Source: Gavia stellata
Taxonomy: Eukaryota > Chordata > Aves > Gaviiformes > Gaviidae
NCBI RefSeq assembly: GCF_030936135.1
Contig: NC_082595.1
Span: 78,526,135-78,590,134 of the forward strand
DNA: 64,000 nt
Direction of reading: 5' to 3'
In this document: positions 37,601-52,600 of the stretch, in pieces
Layout: each line of letters opens with the position of its first letter
How positions within the stretch are numbered: the stretch's first letter is position 1
The notes under the pieces: generated by a model
Told to the model about the DNA's origin: nothing
Database searches by the model: none
Seen by the model: the letters and a program-made list of their open reading frames with translations, nothing else
Translations under genes and position numbers: made by a program

Positions 37601-40600
37601 CCTTCCAGAAAGAGGCATTTTTGAGGCATTTGCCAAGCTCATTTCACAGTGGTTCCAGACAGCGGAGAGGTGTTCCTTCCAAGACTTTCAGCAGGCCACC
37701 TAGGGAAGATTGCTTCTTTGACTCCTTTCTCTAGAGAGTGCCTAACCTTACAATCATCCTCTCTTTCCTCTCGCAGAATCAGTGTCTTAGGTCATCCACA
37801 GTATCTGCCCACATAATGAAGGGATGAGCTAGGAGACTTTGTTGACAGCAGGACCACAAATCTAAAAGTAAATGTCTGCTTTTGCAATTATACTATCCAA
37901 AATAAATACATTTTATGAGATCCTGCAGGGTCAAGAGTGAATGCACTGCCAACTTGCACACACAGACAGTGAGATTTCACAAAAAAATAAGGTGGTTTTT
38001 TTCTAAGAATCCATTCTGTTGGGAAAGCAGCCTTTTCTATTAATGGACCGAATCTTGTGTTTTGTGATATTTAAATGAATTACTGTTTTGACATGCTACA
38101 TTTGGCCAGAAAGTCAAATCCCAGAACAGTGAATCTCACCACTGTACTTTGGCAGGCCTAAGACAATGAAACCCAGCTGAAGAAATGTGATCGCAATGTC
38201 ATATGCTATCTGATTTATTAAATGCGACCCAGATCTAGCTTGTGTCTGGGAAAGAGAGAAACCTCATTCAAATGGCATCAGTGCTCTTTCTTTTAGAATA
38301 CCAGCCAGAATACTGCCAAAGGCAGCAGAAGGAAAGAATTGATGCCAGCAAAGAAAAGGTTTTGGAGAAGCTACTCCAGTGTGTTAAGTACAATATTTTG
38401 AATCAAGTCACAGCATCTCTGACTCAAAACTGCAGGAAAAAAGGCAACAGCACGGTGACCTAAATGAAGAAGATAAGCTGGCATTGGTTCCTGAACACTA
38501 GTTATTTGGGAGCACGTTGGCATGTTCACAGAACAAACCAGGAACTTAAACCATGGTGCTGTAGACCCCCAAGGAGCCCTCTAACCACGAAGTCAACTGC
38601 TGGCTATTCTGGATGGAAGGCTTCTGCTCAGTCTTCACCAGACATGCTGGTTTGGATGAGAAATTTTCCTGCTGGCAAAAACGTAATTGGAACCAATGCG
38701 CTTCCACAAAAGGCATTCATTTCAACAAATCAGCGTCTTCCAGCAAGAAGCAATTTGCTGAAAAGTTTTTGATCAGCTCGCCTGACAAATTAGTTGACTT
38801 AATATCAGGGAGTATTTCTCAACAATGATTAAGGTTGAGTAGTCTTAACTGTTCTGGAGCCCCACTTTGTTACGTTCCACATACACACACACACACACAC
38901 TGAAACCACAGATGCTGTCCTGCTGAGATATTCATTCCTATCTTGGCCTGCAGGTCTGAATCTAAATTATCCTCTGAAACTTTTGAACTTTGCTGTAAAC
39001 TTAATTTGCACTTCTGGGAATTAATAAACACGGGTCATGATTTATGGCACTGTGGGGTTTGCAGACTGGTGCTGAATGAATGAGGTATATCTCCAGCTGC
39101 TATTCACTGCTGATAGGCAGCTGTGAAGGTTTCTTTGTAAAGGTCTTTTATCCAAAAGCATATTTACCAACCATTGCCATGTTTTTTTGTTTCCCAGATG
39201 CATAAGAACACTGCAGTGAAGGTCAGGTTGGAAGGAACTTGAGATGGGCATAAAACTTCGACACTATTAAAGGCAGTCTAAATTCAATTTTTCCAAGTAC
39301 GAGTAGGAGGAGTATAGTAGGAACTCTATCTGATTTTGCGATACACTCAGCAATTAGTAGTTTATCTATATACTTCCAATAAAATGCTGAGAGACTAGTA
39401 TTTCTGTATTGTCCATAGCTTTTCAAAGGTCTTCTCTTTCACCTGTGTGGTTCTAAGCCACTATCGTGGACAAGACAGCAGTGAAGAGAGACCCATTAGT
39501 GGCCATATCAAATCAGATCCCATACTGTCATCTTCTCATATGGTATTTCTTATAAGGTTAGAGAAATTTTCGGCTCCAAGATTTTCTTCAGAACATAATC
39601 TCTGTTATGGGGGAAGAGCAAGCAGATGAAAAGCATAAAAAGGCTATTTATGGTTTGCTAGTTCTAAATACAGTATGCGCTGATCCCAGCTTAATTTGTT
39701 TAAACATAAGTAAAATGTTTGAATTTATACTGCCGAAACAGAGTCTTCTGCAAGACAGGCAGAGAGAGGATCACTATACCTCCTTCCACCCTTTGCCATG
39801 CCCCCACTTTCAGCTGATGCTAAGCATCTATTACTGTTGGCAGTTTGCAGGATCCTTTGACTCTGTCTTTCATGCTATTTCAGAACAGTGTAAAAATTGC
39901 TGGAGAACCTGGCTGTAATACTCTTATTTTTAGCTTTTGCACTACTGTTGTATTCTACTTCAAAAAAAGGAAAATAACTCTAATAACTAACAGTATAATC
40001 TTGTTCTGTACTGATCTGTGCCTTACCACAGTTTACCACAGGTTGCTGATGAGGCATTTCTGCCTGGTCCGCATGCCCTTTTTTACTCTGACCTTTGTGC
40101 CTGCCAATGTACCACTGCAGTCCCTTGTCTTGCAAACAGACACTGTGTTTCTGCAGGAGGACAGAGCTGCTTTGATATGGCTCTGGCCCATGGAAGTGCC
40201 CCCAAAACTGTCAATCATCCAGCAGTACTTAAAAGGCCAGGCTATCGGACATAAACAGTCACATGAGTATGTCCATTCACACAGTATTTGGTTCACAGCA
40301 TTCTTCAGTTAGTGAAGTGCTTTGGTACTGATTTAAGACATTTCAGAAGATTGTTCTTATTAACACATTTTATAAAGCTTTTAAAACATATGTTCTTTAT
40401 AGACAGCATATCTTTAGCAAGAATAACTGCATTGCATACCTGAAAGAGAGCAAATCCTGTTCCCTCTGCTGCCACTGTAATTGTCATTGGTTGTGCAGGG
40501 GCAATCTGAAAGAAAGATGAGTAAAACAGTATTTTCAAAGTACTTTCAGTCAGCAGACTTTACGAAAGTATTCCTCATTTTCTACAGTACCTCCTTGGTC

Positions 40601-43600
40601 TGAAGCAGAAAACGGTTTCGAGTATCAATTGAAAATATTTCTGGCATTTTCAAAGAAGGTGCAGTCACTGTTACATCCATTTCTGTTTTGCTTGCAGTAG
40701 TGAGAGTTGCAAATAGACTCAAGGCTTGCAGAGCCACCACCGTGTCCTGTTGAGAGAAACAATTCCTTCTGTATTAAACAGAAGATGACTGCGCAGTGAA
40801 CTACCTGTGTATAGGCCATGCCTTGGGGAGCTCATGGTCCCTGCACTGTCCCATTTGTTGATTATGCTGGAGTCTTCATGCAGACACCTCTGCATCTCTG
40901 TTGGGATTCCACTGGCATGAAGGATCCCAGCACAGAAGAGGGATGGCAACACAGGACAACAAGATAGCTACTGTGACATGCAATGGAGAATGAGGTAAGA
41001 CCCAGCTAAGCAAGTTTTCCCCTTGTGCAAGGTATGTGGAAGACCTGACAGACCGGTAGACACAACAGTCAGAATCACACACCACACAGACAGTGAAGAG
41101 AAAGCCAATGAGGAAAGTAACGATACTGCTACTTTCTAGACTTATTTAGTGACTATGCATTAAAGATCCAGTACTGCACAGGAGTGATTCAGGGTACCTT
41201 GATCACCGAAGCAAAAGCTATAGGTCTGAAAAACTATTAACATTTATTAAAAAAAGCCTGAAATGAGTTTTTATCAGACCCCCGGCAACAATTTCAATGG
41301 GGTTCAGCCCAGTTTTTATACTCTGTATTTGATCAAAAGATTTTCTCCAATTGTTTAACCACTGCAGAATATGCTTATAAACACATTATTTATATATATA
41401 TATAAAAAAAATTCTCTTTTGTTTAACTTTGTGTACAAGTGCAGGCTTAGCTCTCCAGGTTTTGAACACAAGTGGCAGTTTTTGAACATTTGGTCCAGCA
41501 CAGTTTAATGAATGAGAATTCTAACATCCGCTATTTTCTGGGAAAAAATACAGTAATCAATTATATGTCTCTACTGCTTCTCAGGGATTTTTGCTGTTCA
41601 TGGGGTTCATTTTGCACCTATTTTTAACCAGCGACAGTGAAGGAACTGGCCTTGCAGGTTCAGCATACAAAGGTGTTTTATTCATTCTGTTGTCATTTCT
41701 AGTAATAAAACTCTAACATAACAGAAGCTCATTAACTATGACATGGTGACTGTACCATACCTTAAGGTACCAGCACGTGCTGCCTATTCACTCTAAATTA
41801 TTAGAAACCACACTCCTTCCTGTGCCATGCCCTTTTCTGAGATGACCTGCTTCACTGATTAAAATCCAGAAAGATCAGCTGATTAGCAACAGTGCCAAAG
41901 TTGCTGGCACGCTGAACCGCTATGGCTGGGATACCAACTCCAGCGCTAAATGTGGTGTGACAGAATAGATGCAACTAATGGGCTACAAGAAGATTTAATA
42001 GTCTGGAGTAAGTGGCAGACTTTCTCAGTAGAAGGCCAATATTTACCCTGAAATAATGTCTTCCATTACTCCTTTGCAAAAGGCAGTGACAAAGCATCTG
42101 AATGACTCTGCCCTTACTCAGACTACTCATATGTTAGTTTCTGATGAAGATCTATAGCTTGGAAGCTCAAACTTACAAAACTTCTTTCACGTTGAAGTGA
42201 ATGAATCTACAGCGACCTATCACGTCTATATATCTGATCTATCTTATAGACCTAAGGAGCTGTAAGATCTTGTTGGAGAATCTGATTTTAAACATCTGAA
42301 ATCAGAAATATGCCTGCCCTTACCTAAGTTGTGGAAACCAAGGAATACCTTGAAGCACCTTTTCCAGGTCCTTACAATTACATTCCTCACATTTACATTT
42401 CTTGCCCTAAATTGAGACAGAGTTCAATACATCTAGAAATGCGATCTGCCATTGCTGAAGGTGACGTCAGAGCTCTTCCACATCCTAGGCTCAAATGACT
42501 CTCAGAAACACAGGTGAAAAACAAAAGGGCAAAGAACCACCTACAGAGAAGGTAAATCTGCCCCTTGGCATGCTCTAAACCAGAAGGCATACCCGAAGCG
42601 TTTCACCAGGAAACATTCACAGCTGAAGCACAAGGTGCAGGGCTCCGTATGACAATGCTGCGTCCAATACACAACCTGAAAAGTTAGGGGATATGGTCTC
42701 GAACCAGACTCATAGGTCCCTCTTGCCCAGCAACACAGGCTCTGCGGAATTTGCTACTCTTCCCTACCATTTAAATCTACATTCATATATATGCTGGGTT
42801 TTGTATCGATTGTTTTCCTGTGTGTATGATATGTACATTTTATGCTCAAACATTAAAAGCACTATAAAGCAAAATATACCGATTGCAAATTCATAGTAAG
42901 CTATAACACAGATAGATACAAATTGCAGTGAGCTATCATACCCTAACTTACAAAACATCACACATGCAACTGATTACTTTCCTCCTTATTGTTTAACAGT
43001 ATATTAAGTTTCTAATACAATCAACTCATGGAAGGAAACACTCCAAACATTTTTTTAAAGCAATCTTAGAAGTTAACAAAAAGTATAGGGTCATTTCCAC
43101 AAATTAAAAAAGGCATTGAGAAACACTGGAGTAATTTTGAAATCAAAATAGTTTAGACTATGGAAGAACAAAAAGATTAAATTAATTTCTAACTTCACCC
43201 TCAGGGGGTAAATGGTACACTGCTGGATTTTCAAACTTTCAAGTAAAAATGGTTTCTGGAGAACAGAGAAAAGCTTTTTCAACTTATTTAGTGCTTCAAT
43301 CAGCCTCTTCAAATAATAAGCAAGAATTAACACATTACAAAAATACTAGAACCTCAGGGGAACCAGGCTGGTTCTTAAATTGCATTTTATTTAGTAGAAC
43401 TAATTTCTCTCAGATTAATACCAACAAACACTTGAAAAATAATGAAGTATAGCCTGTACAGCTTGGTACCAAGCAGTATGATGAAATGTGACATTTTACT
43501 GTGACCAGCATTTGTAGTTAATTTAAAAGCTAGTTTAAACTAATGCAATCCAAAGTACTATATAAATTTTCTGGATGCCAGCACAGCTTACAAGATGTGG

Positions 43601-46600
43601 TTTCAATAACATGGAAACCTCCTGGAGATAATGCAGATCTTCCAAATTTCATGGTCCATCAAAAATCTATGTAATAATGAGGACAAAGTACATTATTAAG
43701 TTAAGATCAACTGCCAACAGAGGCACTAGGTTAGGCTGTTTCTCTAAAACCTACTCCCCTTTCTTATCTTAGTTAATAGCCTTTCAGGAGTTTGAGGACC
43801 CACATATGGAGAAACTAGAAAGAGGTTTCTCTCCTTGGAAAGAAAGTAAGCACAGATATTTATCACACTTGCTTGGAAAAATCTGATTATTTATTTTTCC
43901 ATGGGCATCACTTCTTAATTTAATATCTTTTGTTATTAATATTTTATACAATCAAGGTGAACAGGCGAGGTGCCTGAGGACTGGAGGAAAGCCAATGTCT
44001 CTCCAGTCTTCAAAAAGGGCAAGAAGGAAGACCCAGGAAACTACAGGCCAGTCAGCCTCACCTCCATCCCTGGAAAGATGATGGAACAGCTCATTCTGGG
44101 CATCATCTCAAAGCATCTGGAGGAAAAGAAGGTTATCAGAAATAGTCAACATGGCTTCACCAAGGGGAAGTCATGTCTGACCAATCTGATAGCCTTCTAC
44201 AATGGCATGACTGGATGGATAGATGAGGGGAGGGCAGTGGATGTTGTCTACCTTGACTTCAGCAAGGCTTTCGACACTGTCTCCCACATCACCCTCATGG
44301 GCATACTTAGGAAGTGTGGGTTAGATGAATGGACAGCGGGGTGGATTGAAAAGTGGCTGATAGATAGAGCTCAGAGGGTTGTGATTAGTGGCACTGAGTC
44401 TAGTTGGAGGTCTGTAACAAGTGGTTTTCCCCAGGGGTCAGTACTGGGTCCAGTCCCGTTCAATATATTCATCAACGACCTGGATGAAGGGATAGTGTGC
44501 CCTCAGCGAGTTTGCTGATGACACACACAAGTGGGAGGAGTGGCAGACACGCCAGAAGGCTGCACTGCCATTCAGCGTGACCTGGACAGGCTGGAGAGTT
44601 GGGCAGAGAGGAACCTTCTGAAATTCAACAAAGGCAAGTGTAGGGTACTGCACCTGGGGCGGAATAACCCCAAGCATCAGTACAGGTTAGGGGCTGAGCT
44701 GCTGGAGAGCAGCTCTGTGGAAAGGGACCTGGGAGTCCTGGGGGACAACAGGGTGACCATGAGCCACCAATGTGCCCTTGTGGCCAAGAAGGCCAATGGC
44801 ATCCTGGGGTGCATCAAGAAGAGTGTGGCTAGCAGGTCGAGGGAGGTTATCCTCCCTTCTACTCTGCCCTGCTGAGGCCACATCTGGAGTACTGTGTCCA
44901 GTTCTGGGCTCCCCGGTTCAAGAAGGACAGGGAACTGCTGGAGAGGGTACAGCAAAGGGCTACAAAGATGATTGGGAGACTGGAACATCTTTCTTACGAG
45001 GAAAGGCTGAGGGACTTGGGTCTTTTTAGTCTGGAGGAGAGAAGACTGAGGGGGGATCTTATCAATGGTTATAAATACTTCAGGGGTGGGTGCCAGGATG
45101 ATGGGGCCAGTCTTTTTTCAGTGGTGCCCAGTGGCAGGACAAGAGGTAACCAGCACAAACTTGGTCATAGGAAGTTCCATCTAAACATGAGGAGGAACTT
45201 CTTTCCTTTGAGGGTGGCAGAGCACTGGAACAGGCTGCCCAGAGAGGTTGTGGAGTCTCCTTCTCTAGAGGTATTCAAAACTTCTGGGCACAGTCCTGTG
45301 CAACCTGCTCTAGGTGAACCTGCTCTGGTGGGGGGGTTGGACTAGATGATCTCCAGAGGTCCCTTCCAACCCCTATCATTCTGTGATTCTGTGACCCTCT
45401 AGTTCTCTTTTTTATTATACTTGCCAAAAGTACTAAAACTGGTAGTCCAGATTTAAGATGCCAATATCAAAAAGAATGGAAGCCTGCATGTAACCAAGGC
45501 TGGTACAGCAAAACAAAATTCAGTAATTGTTATGCAAAAAACAAATGGCCATTTTTTTCTTTTTCTTTTTTTTTTTTTTATAATATACAGTGCTCATTTA
45601 GAAAGTATAACAAAGCCCCTTGAGACAAGATATTACCTGAGTAGATGAAAATCCCCCAAGGTGATTTCTTTGCTGACTTAACCACTTCATAATAGGGATC
45701 CCCTCTGCTAATCTGTCTTGATGAAAATGTGAGAGCAGAGCATATGCTGCAAGTTCAATATCGATGGACCGTGGCTGCCATGAATCAGAAATTTCAGAAG
45801 CAGGTGTTATCCAAAAACGAAATTCTCCTGCAAAGGCAACCAATAATAACCTCAGATCCACAGACTGAAGACTCTGGACTTCTGGGAAAGACTTAAGAGA
45901 AACATCCTAATTAACACTTATGTGTGGGATCTAACAAGGTTCTTTAAAATTGTGTTAATGTTTAGGCGTGTGTCCCATAAAGGACTGACTTAAGCACTTC
46001 CTCAGCAATGGCTGAATCTAGATACAAAAAAAGCTGGAGTCCAAATAGTCACTCCCATTGATTTCAGTGAACTTTACATTGATCCTTTTGATGTCAGCCT
46101 GAAGTGCTCACATAAAGGAGCCCTTATGAAAAGGCCACCTTGTTGCTGGGGTGCTCCTTTCTCTTTGGGACTACAGAAGGCACCTCAGGCAGCGTGGCTG
46201 CTCACTAGGCTCACTCTTGAGTGAAGCCTTCCAAACAAGTGACTTCCTCCCTTCCCAAAAGCAACTCTCCGAAAGGACTAACTCAGTAAACACAGAGGGA
46301 CACCCAAGAGGCTCCATTTCTAGGCTAGAAGATGAATTCCTTTGGATTTTTCAAGAGGACTGTTACGATTTTGAACCAAAAACTTCCATTTCTTATACCC
46401 CATGTGGTCTGTTCTTCCCCCAAAACAGGGAGCAAAATTCAGTCGTGCTGAACTCTGAAGAAGTTAAACATGATGAGGAAATGAGTCCCTACAGAAAATG
46501 CAACACATCTCTGTTACTGTCTTACAGAAGGTCCAATCCTTCAACTCTCATTCCAATACTGATTTTAACTAATTACATCCCCACACCCTCCTGCTCTATC

Positions 46601-49600
46601 CAAACTACTTTGGAATAGCTAACCCCATCCATGTCTCTTTAACCAGGCTGATCTTAAAAATGCACATAACAACATGAAAAATCTGAAAAGTACTGTTCTT
46701 CAACAGCGCTATGGTACTCCCATCAGGAACTCGGTAATTGAGACTGAAAGGCCTAGCTTTATTGTGAATTGTCATTCATTTATGGAGACTTTTCATTAAG
46801 GCTGTCTTGGAAGTTCTTAGCTTATTTTCTATATCATACTCAAACCAGATTTGAATTCAGAAGAAGGATTCTCTTCATCTCTAATTCTATATGCAGCTCT
46901 AGATATATGATAGATATTTTTAAATTTGACAAAAATCCATCTACACAACTGTATAAGATAGTTGTACAATACCTTGTTGTTCTGCCCTCTGGTTCATTAT
47001 ATTCAGTGCTTCCTTTGCTTTTGTACTTTTTGCCCAGGACAATGCGTATGTCACAAGTGCCAAAGTGTAATTATCCGAAATGCCTTCTTCTAATTTATCT
47101 TCTAGAAAGTTTGTAGCACTCTTGATAACATAAGCATGCTGGAAATGAAGATCATATTGAAGAATGTACAGTGAATAAAATGTATGTTGAAATATTATAA
47201 TTTAAAAGAAAAATTTGTACAGAAACATTGCTATCACCAAACAAAAAACAAGAAATACTGAAAACCTGCTATCACCAAACAAAAAACAAGAAATACTGAA
47301 AATCTCTTTCAGAGTCACAGGCACGAACCTCGAAGGCAAACCTTTTAATCTGGCACTGTCTTTTATGAACGTGACTAAACTCAATGAAATCAACTGGAAT
47401 GACTTAACATCTCTAAGGATAGTTCCCCCCATAAATTTCTTTGCAAGTTCTTGGACTAAAGCCACAACAATATTCTTGCTAAAAGAAACTGCCTTTAGAT
47501 TTTGCAAAGACACATAAAATTCAAGGACCTAACAGCACAACTTTGTGTTGTCTCAGGTCGATAAGCCAAAGTACAGGGACATTTAACAAAATCAGGTTAA
47601 ATTTTTTCTCTATTCAGATGTCCCTCTATTTCCTTAAACCACCAAGTGTTTGCCAGGTAGTATGACAATTTATAAAGTGTTCCAGTAACTATGAATTCTA
47701 GTTATGAATTCCAATACCTGTTTATCTGAGAACCCTAGGAGGGATGACATGATGTAAGCTGTGAGAGTGACTGGATTATTGGTGCCTCCTTGAAGATCAC
47801 TGTGTAACACTTTCCCAGGCTCATGAAATTCTCCATTTAATTTCTGATGCCGGACAATCCATTTAGCTGTATCCATGAGTACATCTTGGTCAATATCTAT
47901 GAATGGACGAGCTTGAAGGAAACATCTTAATACAAAAGCTGATAACCTTGGGGAAAAGGTTAATCAAACACAACAAAATTAGCAACATATTACAGCTTCT
48001 TCTGTTTAAGATGATGTAAGAATACTGTGATGCATAAGTTGTTCCACACACACCTCCCAAGCACAGAGGAAAATACATGCCTCACCCAGACAAGTAAGTA
48101 GACTAAGCTTAATCCACCAAAAAATGAATCTATGTCCTTGTTCCTAAAGATCATCCCTTTTGCAGCTGTTATGTTTCAAAAATAAATACAGTGTACAGAT
48201 TCCAAGTCTGCCAGCACATGTTTATCTTTATTCAAATGTTGCTCTCCTGCCTTCTGCTGCTAGGCTAATGTGGCAAAAATCACAGTTTACAAAGTAATGC
48301 AGTTATGAGTGTGATGTTAGTTATCATGACTATCCCTGTAATTATATCATCGAAACAACCTTTGTTGTTTTATTCATTAATAATCCCAAGTTCTGCTTTG
48401 ACTCCCTTCTTTGCCAAACATGCATTCATGTAACCTGTCACTGCACTATTTAAGTACCAGAGTTGCTGGTATAGATAAATTATCTTCATTTTCCAATCCA
48501 TCAATACTGAGTCTAAGGCAAATCCTGCTGATATAAATGAAAGATGCTCACTGACTCCAGGAGTGACTCAATCAGTGGCACAGTAATTGGGGTGGTTCCA
48601 TTTAAAGTCAGCAGCGAGTACTGAAATACATAAGTATATTCAAACTAACTGAACATGCATTAGCTGAACAAAGTGCTGGAACTTGTCTCTGTTACCTTGC
48701 ACTACTATGCTCACTATGCTTCTCAGGGTGAAATACAGCACTGAAAAGACTTTTTCAGCTGTATTTACAACCTCAAAAAAAGGAGGTGTAAGAGAGGTAA
48801 GTAGGACAAATTTTTACCACCAGTAACTCTGTTCACCCCCTAGGAAATGCCTCAGTCTTCTGCCTCTAGTATGGAGGGAACTGAAAAACTGTTTGAAGCA
48901 ATGATGATCACATAGCTCTAAATGGTTTCAGTCAACTGCAAGAATAAGTCATTTAATTATTATTCTTCGTTCCTTTGAGGAAAGCAACAGAAAAACTTTC
49001 AGACCAACCTATTCCCCTGGCTAAAATAATTCATCATTCATCCTTTGCAAAATTAAAAAGCCTTGCCCTAATAATGGCTTTGACAGCATGTTATCCATCA
49101 GAATGACTTTAGAGTTGGCCTAAACACCTAATGAAAACCAGGCAGAAGGCTAATACAGCTGGAAATTTTTACCAGCTTCACAAAAAATTTTTAGTTGCAG
49201 GGAAAAATATCTAAAATAATCAAATTCCACAGTGAATCTGGCAGAACTACTTACCATGTGCTCCCAGAGGGATCTTCATTTCCAAAGGCACTAAAAGAGC
49301 CATCATCCCTCTGGAAAAGCAGCTCTCTCTGGTAGCCTGAAGTGGAAAAGCAGAGACAGGTAGTGAACACTTTCCTCTCATGCAGGTTCCAGCACAAACT
49401 GCCTGCTGATGTGAAGCAAGGCTGAGAAGGGCAGAACTTGAGCTTGTATTTCATAAAAAATCTCCCGAATATGTAGGAACACACAAAACCACGCAGAAGA
49501 TGATGAGAAAGTGGGCAGCAGTAACACGAAGGATCCATCTACAAAAGCAGAACCAGAAGCTCCTGCTCCCGCTCACCTGCCACACAAACACAACAGCGCA

Positions 49601-52600
49601 GTGCAGAGATACACGCTCCCACATAATTTGGCGGCTCCTGCAGGAGCACAGCAGTGAGCGCAACGCAGAGTAGCAGCTATAGTTCAGTGCTTCGTCGCTT
49701 TGTGGAGCTGGAGTTATGCACCCACAGAAACGCTCTATCTTTCCAGCAGAAGGAAGGACAAGCAAAACCGAAGTATTTTCCAACTGGAAGGGCAAGGGTA
49801 CAGCAAAGCTACAAATGCTGCTGAAATACAGACCCTTTCAACAGCTTGCTTTTGCCAAATCAAAGGACTAGCTATCAGAAAATGTGCTGGAAGAGGCTGT
49901 TCTGAAATGAGTGAAAAATTTCAAAAGACCTGAAGACCTTGAAATCCTGAGAAGGATCCATTTAAAATGTATCTGAAGATTTTTCACTATCCAGAACAAG
50001 TGCAGCTTTCTCCTGACTGCTGAACATCTACAATAAAAGGTCCCCAAGGGCTCACTGGCTGCTCACGACCACCAGCAGCATCCTTACTCAACGGCTGACT
50101 TCAGTGCAGAACCAATGCTCATTAATGTTAGAAATTAAGAGCTTCCTATGATATGCTACTCACTGTAGTTTCTGATATCTAAAGCCCTTCTTCCCTTACA
50201 TTTCACTTGCCATTTGTGTATCCAGAGCAATAATCGTATCTATTTACAGCATTTCACAAGACATCTTTTCTTCTTTCCCCCCATCTTGTCTTTTTCCTTG
50301 GCTTTACTATTTTGGCTATTATAATTAGGAAAGTATATTCATTAGTCTAACACCTGACAGATACAGACACAATACTGAATCAGCCAGGCAGAAGGAAAAC
50401 CCTCAGGCAAACAACATTAAGCCCTACACAAATGAATGAATTTACAAATACGTCCCATGAGGTCCATCCAACTATAACCGTTCCTCTGCAAAATGTTCCT
50501 TGCTTTCACTGATAAAGGATTAATCACCTGCTTACATACTATCCTGAATATAGACACATAGTGAGTGAATCACAGCCTTAATTACTGAGGAACAAATGGC
50601 CTGGTCCCTCAATCTAAGTTACAGCGTAAGATGAAATCCTAGTCGTGGTCTCTTTATAATAGAAGAGATATAGATATAAAGATGTGAATCTGAACTGCTA
50701 CAGTATACCAGTGCACCTTCCTATATAAACTCTTATCCCAGTAGCATCAGGTTTAGTTTTTGTCTCTGTAGAAGAGTTTGAAATTACAATTTCCAGTTAA
50801 ATATAGGGGTTTTATAATGTATTTAGCACAACAACAGTGGTTAATTACATGATTAAAACTGGTGAATCTTTCCCATACAGACAAATCTGTCATCTCAGTT
50901 AATGGTCTTGAGGAGTCAGGCACTCTTGAGTGGGAGGAAAAAAAAGAAGGAATGAGTGGCATTTCGCACCAAGGAAAGCAAAAGTCACTGTCAAAGTTAA
51001 GCCTCAAAATAATGTGCTATGAGGAACACGAATATTTATATATATATAAATAGATTGCTTCCTCTTAAAAAGTATCTGACTGCAAGGCCTGAAAACTGAG
51101 GTCTCCTGCTTCTTTGCAGAACAGGCAATATGCAGCAATAAGTATTACAATCACCACCCCGCTGGTAGTGAAAAAGCACTAAACTAAGACCAACAGCCTG
51201 CTTAACAAAGACCACTGAGCAGCCCTTACACGGGCATAAATTTATCTCAGAATTTGTTAAGATTGGGAAGGATCAGAAAGATGAGCAGAACCAGAGAGAG
51301 GAAGGAGCAATCACTCAGCTATTTCCTACAGTCTGCTTGCTTTCTTCTCAACGCCAACCCCGTTGCAGTCATGCAAAAGTCTCCAAACATGAGTGTATCT
51401 AACATGGGGAAGCCTGCAGAAATGCTGGAACAGGAGATCTGGGGGCCATGAACCACCACATTCATTCCAATGGACGCTCAATCAGACATGAAAAACGATA
51501 CTTCAAATGTCAACACACACAAGTGGAAAGGCGAAGAAAAGAAGGATCCTATTATAAAGACATATGCTAGTACTCCCAGAGGACTGGCTGGAACCCAAGA
51601 GATGTAGGAGGCTCACTGAGCAAGGCTGAAAGAGGAATGTATCAGGATGGAAAGGACTTCAGAAATATGTGAAAGACTAAAGGGTCTCACATTTCAAACA
51701 GCTTGGAAACACTGCTCAAACTCATTGCTTGCTTTGAGTCTAGCACCAAAGTTTTCAGACCAACCAGGACTTTTTTTATTTCTGAAGAACTGATTTCAAG
51801 ATGGGATCTGTCATTCCCACAACTGAAGGAATTTTATTAAAAGGCAACTTTTCTTTTGCTTTGCCTTTCTTCCAGGTAAATAAAAACTGCTAAAAGAAAG
51901 ATCATATAGCAGTCTCTGCTAGTTATATGGTCCCTTCTTCTCACAAGCATTTAGCCTTAAAATTAATTATATTTACTTCAGATTATGAGGTCACTTTTTC
52001 AACTATTTAGTGAATTCTGACGTGTGAAATAAAGTCTGTTTTAAATTAAACTTCATGACAATCCTTTCAAAAACTGAGCTTATAAAATTTACCTCTCAAA
52101 CTAAAGATAAATTTCAACTTTAAGATTACATTTCCAAAAAATCAGTGCAACAAGCGAAATCAACTGTTAAAATAAAGAAAAGAACAGAATATTTTTTAGA
52201 TTTAAGGTTACAGATATTTCAGCATACTTACTGTTTTGGCTATTACAGTGTTAAAAACATGTACCTAAATTCAAAGTCCCAGGAACAAGTTAAGTAACAC
52301 AATGCTTTGTATATAAGTGACATTTAATCCTATAATTTTCACTTGCTTTGAAATAACTTTAATAAATCTGTTACTGGAAAACTTCAGAAAATTATGGTAG
52401 CAAAACTCAGGCTTCAAGGAGTGGTAGATTGCTTACAAACTTCAGACTAGCTGTTTACACAACACATCTCTTCTCCCCCCCCCCCCCTTACTTTTCAACT
52501 AAACCATGTCCTACGAAGGGTTTAAAAAAAAGTCATTTAACTGCTTTTGACAGAAAATTGGGTTCTTGATGAAAGGAAAATTTATTCCGAGCTGTGTATT

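Larger units (their letters stand above)
32748..40439 (-). other. CD109 largest intron in the window (7.7 kb)
   Basis: It carries the old plus-strand CR1 split by a younger minus-strand CR1 (33,660-35,405), a further CR1-like remnant (35,430-35,750), and an (AC)9 run at 38,883-38,900. Several open frames of 70-155 codons in it have no family resemblance. Confidence 0.8.

Noticed and set aside
39845..40312. 155-codon plus-strand open frame
   Set aside because: It ends in the intron next to CD109 exons, overlaps other frames and has no motif.
43970..45345. CR1 open frames as a host gene with reverse transcriptase
   Set aside because: Truncated at the 5' end, frameshifted at the catalytic box and ending in a typical CR1 tail; a dead LINE copy.
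46151..46618. 155-codon plus-strand open frame
   Set aside because: It lies in a CD109 intron on the opposite strand, has no recognisable domain, and fits chance.
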